From Planctomycetaceae bacterium (lineage in GTDB: Bacteria > Planctomycetota > Planctomycetia > Planctomycetales > Planctomycetaceae), in NCBI GenBank assembly GCA_015485495.1, contig WFTL01000172.1:21135-85134 (forward strand): a DNA stretch of 64,000 nt, given 5' to 3'. The translations under genes and the position numbers were made by a program. How positions within the stretch are numbered: the stretch's first letter is position 1; each line of letters starts with the position of its first letter. This document shows, piece after piece, positions 34,853-48,307 of this stretch. Under the pieces are notes generated by a model. It was not told the origin of the DNA. It saw only the letters and a program-made list of their open reading frames with translations, and made no database searches.

Positions 34853-35818
34853 TCACCGGGGGGCCGGCACTTCCGCCGCGGGCCGGCGGCCCCGGAGCAC
34901 AGACAGTGTTTCCGTCAGGTCCCAGGTGACCGGTCGCGGCAGATACGTCCAGACGGGGTCTCCATCGAGACGAAACTCGCCGTCGTGCTGGACAAAGCGG
35001 TCACCAGGCCGGCGAAACTTCTGGATGACGGCTTTGTCGGAGACCACGGTGGACCCGTCTTCGGCGGCCGTCAGGCGGTAGGCGTTGGAAATGCCCGTGA
35101 TTTCGATGTGAAAGAAGTCGGTTTCGGGATCGACATGGCGCCAGATGGCGACTCCATACACCGCGTGCTCCAGCGCATCTTCGTCGTCGAATCGAACCGG
35201 CGGGCCGACTTCGGCAATGCGGTCGGCCGCATTGACAAATCGGAGCTGCTCGACCGATGAGCGGAACTCCCGCCGGATGATGGCCGCCTGAATGCCGGGA
35301 TGCACCTCATCGACATACCGATGCTGCGCCCCTTCGTCGTTCGTCTGCAGCACGAACCGCGGAACAATGATGTTCGGCGCGGCCATCTCGTCGATCCGGT
35401 TCTGTGGATCACGCTGTTCGTCTTCCAGGCGACGCTTCAGAGCGGCCTGGGCGTCTTCATCGCCGGCCAGTTCCACGTAGCTTCTGGGAATCAGTCGGTA
35501 GACCAGGTACCAGACGAGTTCTCTGGCGGTCACGCCCGTGGCCGGATCGGTCACGGGGACGCGCAGCAGACGCATAGGACGAAACTGCACTTCGGCGATC
35601 CACAGTTCCGGGTAGCCCGGGCCGTACACCGGTTCTCCCGGTTCCCGCACGATGCGAGGCCCCATCATCTCAGACACATTCAGCATGACGGACGTGCTGC
35701 GGATGAAACCCTTATCCAGCGGAGCAGACATGGTCTGGGCAAAACCGCAGGATGCTGCGCTGAGACTGAATGCGGCGGTCAGGACCGCAGTCAGGGTTCG
35801 GGAACGATGGCATTTCAT
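34853..35818 (-). CDS. Secreted protein of unknown function
   Basis: A 321-residue protein with a Sec signal peptide (residues 1-27, core [14 protein letters not shown], cleavage after FAQ). The mature part includes [19 protein letters not shown] and [21 protein letters not shown]; no motif points to a known family. Similar secreted proteins of about 300 residues are common in planctomycetes. The start ATG at 35818 is chosen because it begins the signal peptide. It is located upstream of rpmA on the same strand with a 235-base gap, so cotranscription is uncertain. Confidence 0.65.
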   Translation of the reverse strand: MKCHRSRTLTAVLTAAFSLSAASCGFAQTMSAPLDKGFIRSTSVMLNVSEMMGPRIVREPGEPVYGPGYPELWIAEVQFRPMRLLRVPVTDPATGVTARELVWYLVYRLIPRSYVELAGDEDAQAALKRRLEDEQRDPQNRIDEMAAPNIIVPRFVLQTNDEGAQHRYVDEVHPGIQAAIIRREFRSSVEQLRFVNAADRIAEVGPPVRFDDEDALEHAVYGVAIWRHVDPETDFFHIEITGISNAYRLTAAEDGSTVVSDKAVIQKFRRPGDRFVQHDGEFRLDGDPVWTYLPRPVTWDLTETLSVLRGRRPAAEVPAPR

Positions 35819-36025
35819 CGGTCTGTCCTGGATTCCGGACCGGCAGGGTCGGCGAGTGGACACAGTTGCAGGAAGACGGTTCGGCGGATTCTGCCGAACG
35901 GGCGGCGTCGACCGGGACGCCTGTCAGTTGTTATCGGTCCGTCTCTGAAGACGGGTTGCTCTATCGTCGGTTCCGAATGCCCAAAAGCAAGGAATTTCAG
36001 GCAGTTCGTCCTGTTCTGCCGGCGG

Positions 36026-36487
36026 TCAGATGTCGACCTGATCGGCCCGTTCCCGGATTTCGTCTTCACTGAACCATCGTCCGGTGCCCGCTCCGGGGCA
36101 CGTGGAGCAGACTTCCTGCCATTTCTGTTCGGATACGAGATTCGATTTCCAGAACGGCCACGTCCGGCACTGACCCGGCCGAACCGGGTACACGCGACAG
36201 GACCGGGTGGCCGGGTCGAAGAATGTGCAGTCGCCGTTCTGGTATTCGGTCAGCGAGACTCTGCCCCGGACGGGACGTGTGTGAAACAGACGGATTTCTC
36301 CGACCGGCCGGTCCAGATATTCGGCGATGTTCTGAATGTCGTCTTCCGTCACCCAGACGACGCCCGGGTCGCCCGTGCAGCAGTCACCGCACTGTGTGCA
36401 GGTGAACTGCAGCCCGTCGCGATACCAGACGGCCGGAGACTGTTCGGTCGGCAGACAGTCGTTCGGTTCGTTCGACGAATCCGGCAT
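36026..36487 (-). CDS. YkgJ-family cysteine cluster protein
   Basis: A 153-residue protein. The cysteine pattern CTQCGDCCTG near the N-terminus, then CTFFDPATRSCRVYPVRP, GQCRTWPFW and CSTCPG is the YkgJ (UPF0153) signature, thought to hold a metal or iron-sulfur cluster. Function is not established. The ATG at 36487 (MPDSSNEPND) gives the usual length. It is divergent from mobA, with a 171-base gap. Confidence 0.85.
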   Translation of the reverse strand: MPDSSNEPNDCLPTEQSPAVWYRDGLQFTCTQCGDCCTGDPGVVWVTEDDIQNIAEYLDRPVGEIRLFHTRPVRGRVSLTEYQNGDCTFFDPATRSCRVYPVRPGQCRTWPFWKSNLVSEQKWQEVCSTCPGAGTGRWFSEDEIRERADQVDI

Positions 36488-36658
36488 GGAGCATTTCCGT
36501 ATGGGGCAGGAGAAAAATGGCCGGTGCGAAGGCAGCACAGGGCCGCCTCCGGTGGACACGGCCGCATGCCGGTCTATGGTAATCGACAGAGCACCGGTCG
36601 AAGCCTGGCTGAAAATGGTTTTGGACCGGGTTCCCGGTGATTCAGGAGCCGATTCTCA

Positions 36659-37312
36659 GTGACCCGGAAACCAGACAGGGCGGTGGCCGGCGTCATCCTT
36701 TGCGGGGGCCGTTCTTCCCGCATGGGGCAGGACAAGGCGTCACTGCATCTTGGCGAGCGGCCGTTCCTGTTTCGGGTGACTCAGGCGGCGGGCGCGGTCG
36801 TCAATCCGGTTGTCGTTGTCGCCGCAGTCGGGCAGCGTCTGCCGGATCTGCCCGTCGGAGTGCAGGTGGTTCGCGACGAGTCTCCGGATGCCGGCCCGCT
36901 GGCCGCGGTGCTCACGGGAATCCGGGCTCTGAAGAAGTCCCGCGTGCCGTGTGATGCCTTCTGGCTGTCGGCCTGCGACATTCCCGTCGTGTGCGGACCG
37001 GTCGTGGAACGCCTGAAGCGTCTGCGTACCGGAGAAACGGCGATCGTGATTCGGCAGGACGGCCGTCGTCAGCCGTTCGGGGGCATCTATCCGCTGTCGG
37101 CTGAAACGAAGCTGCGGCAGTGCGTGGTACAGGGGCAGCGGCGTCTCCAGACTCTTCTGGACTGCTGTCCGGTGCAGGACTGTCCGGCAGAAGACCTTCT
37201 CGATCTGGATCCCGCCCTGCTCTGCCTGCGCAATGTCAATACTCCGGACGAATATCGGGAGCTGCAGCAGCTTGTGGACGACCGGAGATTTTCGGACGGT
37301 TGTTCCGAATGA
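36659..37312 (+). CDS. mobA: Molybdenum cofactor guanylyltransferase MobA
   Basis: A 217-residue nucleotidyltransferase. The GTP-binding loop LCGGRSSRMGQDKASL lies at residues 14-29, and the metal site in ACDIPVV near 105. The tail LRNVNTPDEYREL is typical of MobA, which adds GMP to molybdopterin to make the bis-MGD cofactor. Translation starts at GTG 36659, with AGGAG eleven bases upstream. moeA, the molybdenum insertion gene, lies about 2 kb further right but on the opposite strand, so the two are not one operon. Confidence 0.87.
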   Translation: MTRKPDRAVAGVILCGGRSSRMGQDKASLHLGERPFLFRVTQAAGAVVNPVVVVAAVGQRLPDLPVGVQVVRDESPDAGPLAAVLTGIRALKKSRVPCDAFWLSACDIPVVCGPVVERLKRLRTGETAIVIRQDGRRQPFGGIYPLSAETKLRQCVVQGQRRLQTLLDCCPVQDCPAEDLLDLDPALLCLRNVNTPDEYRELQQLVDDRRFSDGCSE

Positions 37313-37630
37313 CGTCCGGGAATCGCCCGGTGGGAACCGGCATCGATGCACAGGCCGTGTCGGCGGGCCGTCCCTGTCCGGCTCCGCTGCTCGATCCTTC
37401 CGTCCCGCGGCAGCTCAAATGCCGGGGACGAAGAAGTCGAAACCGTTCCGACGAAATGGCTGCGGCCCTCATTTTGCCTTCCGGAAGGAATCGATATAGT
37501 TTTCCTGCGCAGGCTTCTCCGAAACAGATGGGGGGCTGCGCACCGTGGTCCGGATGCAGACTGCCATTGTCCGGATACAGGCTGTTCGGGCAGTCGTGTC
37601 GCAGGATCGGTGATCGGGATCGGTGGAATC
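37313..37630. other. Intergenic region between mobA and a small hypothetical gene
   Basis: A 318-base gap. An open frame from 37346 is in frame with the next gene, but the extra residues are Arg/Pro-rich and low-complexity. It contains the palindrome CCTTCCGGAAGG (37478-37489) and a TATAGT box at 37495-37500. No RNA gene seen. Confidence 0.45.
37474..37500 (+). promoter_or_regulatory. Possible promoter upstream of the small hypothetical gene
   Basis: TATAGT (37495-37500) matches the -10 consensus at five of six positions. TTGCCT at 37474-37479 could be the -35 but is only 15 bases away, shorter than ideal. The perfect palindrome CCTTCCGGAAGG sits between them and could be an operator. Confidence 0.3.
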
Positions 37631-37954
37631 ATGGCCCTGTACGAAATCGAAACTCAGGCCCATATCATGATTGCCTGGGCAGATGGACCGGAACACGCGG
37701 AAACCATCGCCGGCCGGTATTATCCGGAAGAAACGGTGGTCCGCGTGACACGCCGGCCGCGCGATCTTTGGGTGATCAGCAAAGGGCAACTGGGAATCGA
37801 CGGAACGGCCTGCCCGGATGATGTGGCCCGCGACTGCCTCAACCGGGCATCCGGCGACAAACTGCATGCCATCCGGCTGTATATGCTGGACACCGGGGCC
37901 GATCTGCGCACCGCACAAAAGGTCATCGAAGCCAATATGTCTCTGGGCTGGTGA
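37631..37954 (+). CDS. Small conserved-looking hypothetical protein
   Basis: A 107-residue soluble protein, MALYEIETQAHIMIAWADGP onward, with balanced composition and no membrane segment. It includes HAETIAGRYYPEETVVRVTR and ends in VIEANMSLGW. I do not recognise the family. Good composition compared with neighbouring random frames supports that it is real. It is 67 bases upstream of the next gene on the same strand, so the two may be cotranscribed. Confidence 0.65.
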   Translation: MALYEIETQAHIMIAWADGPEHAETIAGRYYPEETVVRVTRRPRDLWVISKGQLGIDGTACPDDVARDCLNRASGDKLHAIRLYMLDTGADLRTAQKVIEANMSLGW

Positions 37955-38021
37955 CGCCCCGTCCCCCGCTTCCCCCCTTTCCTCGGCACGCACACCGCTT
38001 TCGGCTGTACCTGCAGATTCC

Positions 38022-39158
38022 ATGACCGACTTCAGACTTTCCGAAACGGCCCGGAATTGCCTGACGGCTTTTGTCCGGGCGCTGGTCTGTCAGGAACGGG
38101 CCCACGTCGTTGTGCCGCCGGAACAGAACGCATCCGGGTACTGGTTCGGCGGCGGCAACATGACAGTCGATACCGATGGAAGTCTGCTGCTGATCGGACG
38201 ATACCGCAGCGGCGGTGATTCACGCACCGGACTGGAAGCCGGCACCCGCGGCTGCGAACTGGCCGTGTTTCGATCGACGAATCAGGGACAGTCGTTCGAC
38301 AAAGTGGCCTCCTGGGACAAACAGACGGTCGCTCCGCCCGGACGAACCGTGATTTCCATTGAAGGAAGCTGTCTGCGCTGTGACCGGAACGGATGCACGC
38401 TGTATGTATCGTCTGAAAAGGATGAGTCGTATCCGGAGACTCTGGCCGGGTATCAGAAGCCGGGGGCCGGCGTCTGGTCGATTGATGTTCTCCGCACAGC
38501 GGAACTGCGTTCCGGCAGCGGAACCTGGTGTCCGCTGCTGAGTGAGACGCGGCCTGGAATGCTGCATGTGAAGGATCCGTTTTTCTGGGAGGATTCCGGC
38601 AGCCGCCAGGACGGACTGCAGATGCTTGGCTTCTGCAGCCATCCGTACTGCTGGACGAGTTCTTCCAGTGGTCGAGCCGTTCTTTCGGCCGACGGCTGCC
38701 GGGTCGAGGATGTTCAGCATGAAATTCTGCCCCGCGGGTCGATGTGGGATGTGGCGATGACCCGGGCCACCTGTGTGCTGCCGGTTCCTTCTGTGGGAGA
38801 ATTTGCCCTTCGTCCGTACACCATCGTCTTTTACTGCGGCGGGGAATGTGTGCGGAAGCTGGAGGAACATTCCCGTTCGGTTTCCCGGCCGCGCGGTTAC
38901 AGCTGTGAAGAAATCGGCGGCGTGTTCGTGTATGTCGACGGAGACGTGCGTACGGCCGTACGGCTGTCGGACGTGGAACCGCTGTTCGTGTCGCCCTGGG
39001 GGACCGGGTGCAGTCGTTACGTGGATGTTCTGGCCGTCGAAGACGAGTTTCTGGCGACCTGGCAGCAGTCCCGTCCCGATCGGTCTCAGCCCCTTGTCCT
39101 GAATCGGCTGCCGCGGGAGGAGGCCCTGTCGCTGCTGGCCGATCCGGACGCAGGCTGA
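38022..39158 (+). CDS. Hypothetical protein with one Asp-box-like (sialidase-like) motif
   Basis: A 378-residue protein without signal peptide. GGGNMTVDTDGSLLLIGRYR and FRSTNQGQSFDKVASW resemble a beta-propeller blade with an Asp-box (SxDxGxxF/W pattern, with Asn in place of Asp), as in sialidase-like and BNR-repeat proteins. Later segments (LHVKDPFFWED, RPYTIVFYCGG) fit a propeller that reads out sugar-binding loops. Catalytic residues of sialidases are not evident, so activity is not claimed. The ATG at 38022 is preferred because the propeller-like start follows shortly. Confidence 0.65.
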   Translation: MTDFRLSETARNCLTAFVRALVCQERAHVVVPPEQNASGYWFGGGNMTVDTDGSLLLIGRYRSGGDSRTGLEAGTRGCELAVFRSTNQGQSFDKVASWDKQTVAPPGRTVISIEGSCLRCDRNGCTLYVSSEKDESYPETLAGYQKPGAGVWSIDVLRTAELRSGSGTWCPLLSETRPGMLHVKDPFFWEDSGSRQDGLQMLGFCSHPYCWTSSSSGRAVLSADGCRVEDVQHEILPRGSMWDVAMTRATCVLPVPSVGEFALRPYTIVFYCGGECVRKLEEHSRSVSRPRGYSCEEIGGVFVYVDGDVRTAVRLSDVEPLFVSPWGTGCSRYVDVLAVEDEFLATWQQSRPDRSQPLVLNRLPREEALSLLADPDAG

Positions 39159-39259
39159 CCGTGTGGCTGGCTGGACTGGTGGCGAACCGGACCGGCCGGG
39201 AACACGATATCCGGGTGGCGACGGGGCAGTGGAGATTTTGCGGAAAGGCGGATGCCGCT

Positions 39260-40516
39260 TCACGAAGCGGAGGACGGTTCCGGCGGATCCCAGCAAAGGA
39301 CGGGAACCATGTCGCCGGCCCGGTAAGTGTCGTCTCGTGGTTCCAGACGACACAGCCCCGTGGCCTGCGCGGTGGAAATCAGGTCGGCCGATCCTCCCCA
39401 GTCCACGGGCGTGGCGGACAGCCCGTCGGCCGAGCGGATCACCACGGAGGGATAAAACGTGGTCCGGTTTCCGCGGACGGACAGGTCTTTGGTCAGTCGG
39501 GCCGTACCGGAACGAGTATCGGTTCGTTCGGGACGACCGGCCAGACTGTCCAGCAGCGGCCGGACGAACACTTCGAAGCACACCATGCTGCTGACGGGGT
39601 TTCCCGGCAGACCGACAACCAGGCACCGCCGATCCCCATCGCTGCGGACGCCGAACCAGAGAGGCTTGCCTGGTTTCATCTGCACTTTGTGAAACACTTC
39701 CTCAACGCCGGCGGCCTGAAGCTGCTGTGGAACCAGGTCCCGGGTTCCGGCCGACACGCCTCCGGACAGCAGCAGCACGTCGCACGCCAGACCGGTCTCG
39801 ATGCGTTCTTTCAGATGACCAGGGTCATCCCGGGCGATTCCCAGTGGGCACGGATCGGCTTCGGCACGTCGGATCTGAGCGGTCAGCATGGGTTCGTTGG
39901 AATTGCGGATGCGGCCGGGAAACAGGGGTTCCTGCACGGGGATCAGTTCGTCTCCGGTGGCCAGAACCGCCACGGACGGGGCCGGCACGACCGGGATTTC
40001 GGACAGGCCGAATTCGGCCAGGACGGCAATGTGCTGCGGCCGCAGCACGGTGCCTTTTTCCAGCAGCCGGGTTCCGGATGCGACTGTGGCGCTCTGCCGC
40101 AGAACGTGTCGTTCGGCCGTGATGCACTCAGCGGGAATGTCCACGACCGTAGGTGCCGTGTCGTCGAACCGGACCTGTTCGATGGGAACCACACAGTCGG
40201 CTCCGTCCGGAAGCGGGGCTCCCGTCATGATGCGGCAGGCCGAATCGGATCCGGGAGACTGTGTGGGAACCGTGCCGGCCGTGATGGTTTCCAGAACCCG
40301 CAGCGTCAGAACCGAGTCGCTGTCGGTCGGAAGCAGTGCACGGCTGCAGACGGCAAAACCGTCCATCATGGCTTTGTCGAACGGCGGGGAATCGTGCGGC
40401 GTGGACAAAGATGCGGCCAGCACGCGTCCGGCAGCATTCGTCAGACGGCACGGCCGTGCGGGCAGCGGGGACCCATGGGCCAGGATGTTCCGGAGAGCTT
40501 CATCGACGGTCAGCAT
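39260..40516 (-). CDS. moeA: Molybdopterin molybdenumtransferase MoeA
   Basis: A 418-residue MoeA. Visible are AMMDGFAVCS and IMTGAPLPDGADCVVPIEQV (domains I-II), VAVLATGDELIPV and RNSNEPML, the MoCF-type LLSGGVSAG and VVGLPGNPVSSMVCFEVFV (domain III), and a C-terminal domain IV ending in AGDMVPVLCW. MoeA inserts molybdate into adenylylated molybdopterin. Its start overlaps the 3' end of the cystathionine gamma-synthase gene by seven bases, an unexpected operon partner. mogA or moaA-moaE are not in the window. Confidence 0.93.
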   Translation of the reverse strand: MLTVDEALRNILAHGSPLPARPCRLTNAAGRVLAASLSTPHDSPPFDKAMMDGFAVCSRALLPTDSDSVLTLRVLETITAGTVPTQSPGSDSACRIMTGAPLPDGADCVVPIEQVRFDDTAPTVVDIPAECITAERHVLRQSATVASGTRLLEKGTVLRPQHIAVLAEFGLSEIPVVPAPSVAVLATGDELIPVQEPLFPGRIRNSNEPMLTAQIRRAEADPCPLGIARDDPGHLKERIETGLACDVLLLSGGVSAGTRDLVPQQLQAAGVEEVFHKVQMKPGKPLWFGVRSDGDRRCLVVGLPGNPVSSMVCFEVFVRPLLDSLAGRPERTDTRSGTARLTKDLSVRGNRTTFYPSVVIRSADGLSATPVDWGGSADLISTAQATGLCRLEPRDDTYRAGDMVPVLCWDPPEPSSAS

Positions 40517-41691
40517 GGTGTGCCAGGTTCCTTTTGTGATTCGGAAGGAGCCGGCGTATCGAGAGCCTGCTGCAGATCGGCGATCAGGTCATCGGGATGT
40601 TCCAGACCCACGGACAGCCGCACGGTCCGGTCGGTGATTCCGGCCGCGGCACGGCCTTCTTCCGACATGGCCGCATGGCTCATTGTGGCCGGAAAACAGA
40701 CCAGACTTTCGATTCCTCCCAGAGACACGCCGACATCAAACAGACGGGTGTTCAGACAGACGCGTTCTGCCACAGAGCGGCCGCCGCGCACATCGAAACT
40801 CAGCATCGCGCCGAATCCTCGCTGCTGCCGCGCGGCCAGTTCGTGCTGCGGGTGCGATTCCAGTCCCGGGTAGTAAACGGTTTCCACCAGCGGATGCTGC
40901 TGCAGCCATCGGGCCAGACGGTCTGCTGTTCGCTGCTGAACATCCATGCGGCAGGCCAGAGTCTTCACGCCGCGCAGCACCAGCCAGGCGTCGAAGGGAG
41001 AACAGGCCAGTCCCGCGGCATTGCAGATCCAGGCGATCTGTTGGGCGTGTTCCTGAGACGCCGCGATGACGGCTCCTCCAACCACATCCGAATGTCCATT
41101 GATGTACTTGGTCGTGGAATGCACGACGATATCGACGCCGAATTCGAAAGGCCGCTGCAGGTACGGCGACAGGAACGTGTTGTCGCACAGTGTGATGGCT
41201 CCGTGATTCCGGGCAATTTCCGCCACGGCGGCCAGGTCGATCACTTTCATCATCGGGTTGCTGGGCGTTTCGATCCACACGCCTTTCGTGTTCGGCTGCA
41301 GTGCCTGACGAACCTCTTCCGGATTCGTCATGTCGACGAAAGTGAAGGCGAGTCCTTTTTCGGTGAGAAATCGGCTGATGAGGCGAAACGTGCCGCCGTA
41401 CACGTCGGCCGGAACAACGATGTGATCGCCGGGGCGGAACAGTGCCAGGGCACAGTGGACGGCCGCCATGCCCGTGCAGGTGGCCACACAGCCGGCTCCG
41501 CCTTCCAGAGCCGCCAGGTTTTCCTGCAGGGCATCGCGCGTGGGATTTCCCGATCGCGTGTAGTCGTAGCCGCAGGACGTGTCCAGATTGTCCCAGTAGA
41601 ACGTGGAGGACGGGTAGATGGGAGTGGTGACGCTGTTGTACTGGCTGTCTTTATGAACGCCGGTGTGCACAGCCTGAGTTTCGAAGTGCAT
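40510..41691 (-). CDS. Trans-sulfuration PLP enzyme (cystathionine gamma-synthase/lyase, MetB/MetC/MetZ family)
   Basis: A 393-residue Cys/Met-metabolism PLP enzyme. Characteristic segments are FETQAVHTG at the N-terminus, YDYTRSGNPTRDALQENLAALEGG, SNPMMKVIDL and the Schiff-base Lys in VVHSTTKYINGHSDVVGGAV. GGIESLVCFPATMSHAAM near the C-terminus is typical. The family interconverts cysteine, cystathionine and homocysteine; which reaction this one performs cannot be told from sequence. metH, next on the right and divergent, uses homocysteine as substrate, which supports a methionine role. moeA overlaps its 3' end. Confidence 0.88.
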   Translation of the reverse strand: MHFETQAVHTGVHKDSQYNSVTTPIYPSSTFYWDNLDTSCGYDYTRSGNPTRDALQENLAALEGGAGCVATCTGMAAVHCALALFRPGDHIVVPADVYGGTFRLISRFLTEKGLAFTFVDMTNPEEVRQALQPNTKGVWIETPSNPMMKVIDLAAVAEIARNHGAITLCDNTFLSPYLQRPFEFGVDIVVHSTTKYINGHSDVVGGAVIAASQEHAQQIAWICNAAGLACSPFDAWLVLRGVKTLACRMDVQQRTADRLARWLQQHPLVETVYYPGLESHPQHELAARQQRGFGAMLSFDVRGGRSVAERVCLNTRLFDVGVSLGGIESLVCFPATMSHAAMSEEGRAAAGITDRTVRLSVGLEHPDDLIADLQQALDTPAPSESQKEPGTPC

Positions 41692-41897
41692 GGTTCTGCG
41701 GTTTTCTGAGACCGAACGGCGGTGAAAAGGACATCAATGCGAATCCGGGCAGCGGATCCGGGTGCCCGGCTGCTGCCGGGGCCGGAGGATTCGCGGCAGA
41801 CGCATGCTGCGGATCTTACCGGATCGCTGCAGACGTCACAGGGCCGGACACGGTCCGGCCACCGTGGTTCCCAATTCCTCGAAACGGATGCGGCCTG

Positions 41898-41926
41898 TTC
41901 AATGACATGCATCGGCTCCGTACAAT
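41898..41926 (+). promoter_or_regulatory. Candidate promoter of metH
   Basis: TTCAAT at 41898-41903 and TACAAT at 41921-41926 are 17 bases apart. The -10 matches five of six positions, the -35 three. The metH start lies about 57 bases downstream. No cobalamin, SAM or SAH riboswitch core was recognised in the 292-base gap. Confidence 0.4.
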
Positions 41927-41983
41927 CCCTCCCCTGCCCGGCCTTTCCGTTCGGGTGCTGATCGGCCTGTCTGTTCTGCCCTG

Positions 41984-45795
<3,812 letters not shown>

Positions 45796-45799
<4 letters not shown>

Positions 45800-47412
45800 T
45801 CTTCGGTCCAGAACCGCGGGACGAACAGGACGATCACGGCGAACAGTTCCAGGCGGCCCAGCAGCATGAGCAGCGTGAGCAGAAGTTTGGAAGAGTCGGT
45901 GAACAGCGTGTAATTGCCGTGAGATCCGCAGACGCCCAGACCCGGGCCGATGTTGTTCAGGGTGGCGGCCACCGCGCTGGCGCAGTCGGTCAGCCGGACG
46001 GATTCCGGCTGGCGGGCCAGTTCCCACTGCGTGACCGGTTCCAGTCCCACCAGCACCAGCCAGCTCACCGCCGATATCACAGCGATCAGGCAGAAGTACA
46101 GCAGCACATCCCGGCACACGGCGTCCTGGACACGATTGCCGGCAATCCGCACCGGACGCACCAGATTGGGACGGAACGCGCGTTCGATTTCCAGTTTCAG
46201 CACCCTGAACAGGACAAGAAAACGGATCACCTTGATGCCGCCGCCGGTCGATCCGGAACAGCCGCCCACGTACATCAGCAGAGTCAGCCAGGCCTGACTG
46301 ACCACCGGCCATTCGGAAAAGTTCTCTGTGGCGAATCCGGTGGTGGTCATGATGCTGACCACGCTGAATGCGGCGTGCCGAATGCTGGCCGGACCGTCGT
46401 CGTGGACCGGGCTGAGCAGCAGCACGGCGGACAGCACGGCGGTGCTGAGTCCGATGACGGCCAGGTAGGCTCGGAATTCGGCGTCCTGAAACAGCAGCCG
46501 CAGACGCGACGGCCGTTCGGAGTCTCCCGGACGACGCGGCTGACGCAGCAGAACGTAGTACAGATTGAAGTTCGTTCCGGCAGCCACCATGAACACGATC
46601 AGAGTGATTTCCACCAGAGGACTGTTGAACGCACCGGCACTGGCGTTGCGCGTGCTGAATCCTCCGGTGGCCATGGTGCCAAAGGTGTGACACAGCGCGT
46701 CGTACCAGGTCATGCCTTCGGCCAGCAGAATGGCCGTCAGGACCAGAGACAGAACGAAGTAGATCGTCCACATGATGACGGCCGTTTCCCGAACGCGGGG
46801 CCGCAGCGTGTCGGACACGGGGCCGGGGACTTCGCGCCGCATGAGGGCTTTTCCGCCGGCGCCGAGCTGTCCCAGAATGGCCACGAACAGCACGATGATG
46901 CCCATCCCGCCGAGCCAGTGTGTGAAGGAGCGCCAGAACAGGACGCTGCGCGGCACATAGGCGATCAGACCGGCTGTCGCGGCCGCTTCACAGTTCGTGA
47001 TGTTTTCGGGAACTTCGAGCTGGGTCAGTACGGAGGCCCCCGTGGTGGAAAATCCGGAAATGGATTCGAACACCGCATCCGCCACGGACATGGGAACTCC
47101 GGGAAGACGGTAGGTCGGCGTCAGCAGATATGGCAGGCTGCCCAGTACCCCGCACAGGATCCAGCCGAGTCCGACGACGGCGAGAGATTCCTTGCGGAGG
47201 ACGGTTCCTCGCGGCCGGCGTCCAACGGCGGCCAGAAGCAGGCCGGTCAGCACGCTGACTCCAATGGACAGCAGCATGCCGCGCAGCGCCTGGCGTTCGA
47301 ACACGGCTGTCTGCCCGCACTGTGGCCACGACCATGGCAGGCTCAGCAGCATCGAAGAAGCGATGAGCAGAGCCAGCAGACCCAGCAGGCGGGAAACAAG
47401 TCTCCAGTTCAT
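45796..47412 (-). CDS. trkH: TrkH/KtrB-type potassium transporter membrane subunit
   Basis: A 538-residue membrane protein with about 10-12 hydrophobic helices. Pore-loop signatures of Trk/Ktr/HKT are visible: [43 protein letters not shown] and [17 protein letters not shown]. It imports potassium, usually with a cytoplasmic TrkA-type regulator, which is not in this window. The ATG at 47412 begins the first membrane helix ([20 protein letters not shown]); an extension to 47589 adds Arg-rich residues. It converges on metH: the two stops share the tetranucleotide CTAG. Confidence 0.92.
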
Positions 47413-47917
47413 GACAGGGTTCCGGAAGAGCCGGAATCGGATGGCAGCAGGTGCCAACTGTGGAGTGGTGGAAAGGCGGGGATTATTGTGAGGATCACGC
47501 GGCAACGCAATTGAAGCGGGCCGGCCCGTGCGCGGGCGGTGTTCAGAGACGGACTGCCGCGAACGCTGAAAGCCAGGTCGCAGTCGCATGCACAGGACAC
47601 GTACTCAGATGACCGCTGAGCGGAACCTGAATCGTGATGCCAGACATCCCTGCCCGCAGGGATTCAGAGCATGATTCATCGTGCGACGGATCGGTCGAAT
47701 TGAACGTCTGAGCCATTCAGCATTCATCGCTCGCCGATCTGAACCTGGTGGAACGGTTGGGGGGGAGCAGACCGGCACGGACCAGGACCGGACGGAACGC
47801 CACGACGCATTCCTGCGTACAACTCGACGCATTCTGCAGTGAACGGGGCGTTCAAAGATGTGAAAAGTTCTCAGGTGGGAGGGCTGAGTGTCCATCGTTG
47901 GTGAGCGAGGTGATGTC
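47413..47917. other. Intergenic region between trkH and the toxin-antitoxin island
   Basis: A 505-base gap with no convincing coding frame. The trkH promoter candidate lies at 47482-47510. Base composition falls from the trkH side towards the Doc gene, marking the edge of the lower-G+C island. No tRNA, att-like direct repeat or transposase remnant was recognised. Confidence 0.5.
47482..47510 (-). promoter_or_regulatory. Candidate promoter of trkH
   Basis: On the minus strand TTGCGT (47510-47505) and AATAAT (47487-47482) are 17 bases apart; the -10 matches five of six positions. The ATG at 47412 is 69 bases downstream. Confidence 0.4.
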
Positions 47918-48304
47918 TCAACGAATTCTCACACGAAAGAATTCAGCGATGTCCCGTTTGGACGCCTGGCCTGTTGCTGCGTGCATAGTGATGTCGACAA
48001 GTCCCTCTTCGTCTCCCACGAGTGAAATATCGTTCATCTCAAGGAAAACGACAGCCGCTGCTGCTCCCGTTCGCTTGTTGCCATCGAGGAAAGGATGGTT
48101 TTGCACGATGTGGAAAAGATAGGCAGCAGCAATCTCGAACGGAAATGCGTGGAGAAAGCTGCCACCAGAGGACGCTTCCGGCTGAGACACTGCCGAGTGC
48201 AGCAGTGACACATCGCGGATGCCATCGGTGCCGCCGTAATGCGTAATCAGACTCCGGTGCAGACGCAGCACGCGGTCAATGCCCAGAAAAATCGGATCAG
48301 CCAC
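47918..48304 (-). CDS. doc: Doc-family (Fic fold) toxin
   Basis: A 128-residue Fic-fold protein. The active-site motif is HPFLDGNKRTG at residues 70-80 (HxFx[D/N]GNKR), as in Doc, a kinase that phosphorylates and inactivates elongation factor Tu. The GTG start at 48304 follows the antitoxin stop by three bases, giving a bicistronic antitoxin-toxin operon. Length matches Doc (about 126). Base composition is visibly lower in G+C than the flanking housekeeping genes, suggesting acquisition by transfer. Substrate is inferred from the family only. Confidence 0.9.
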   Translation of the reverse strand: MADPIFLGIDRVLRLHRSLITHYGGTDGIRDVSLLHSAVSQPEASSGGSFLHAFPFEIAAAYLFHIVQNHPFLDGNKRTGAAAAVVFLEMNDISLVGDEEGLVDITMHAATGQASKRDIAEFFRVRIR

Positions 48305-48307
48305 AGG

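Noticed and set aside
41692..41983. Possible cobalamin, SAM or SAH riboswitch upstream of metH
   Set aside because: None of the conserved cores could be matched; only a promoter-like pair was seen.
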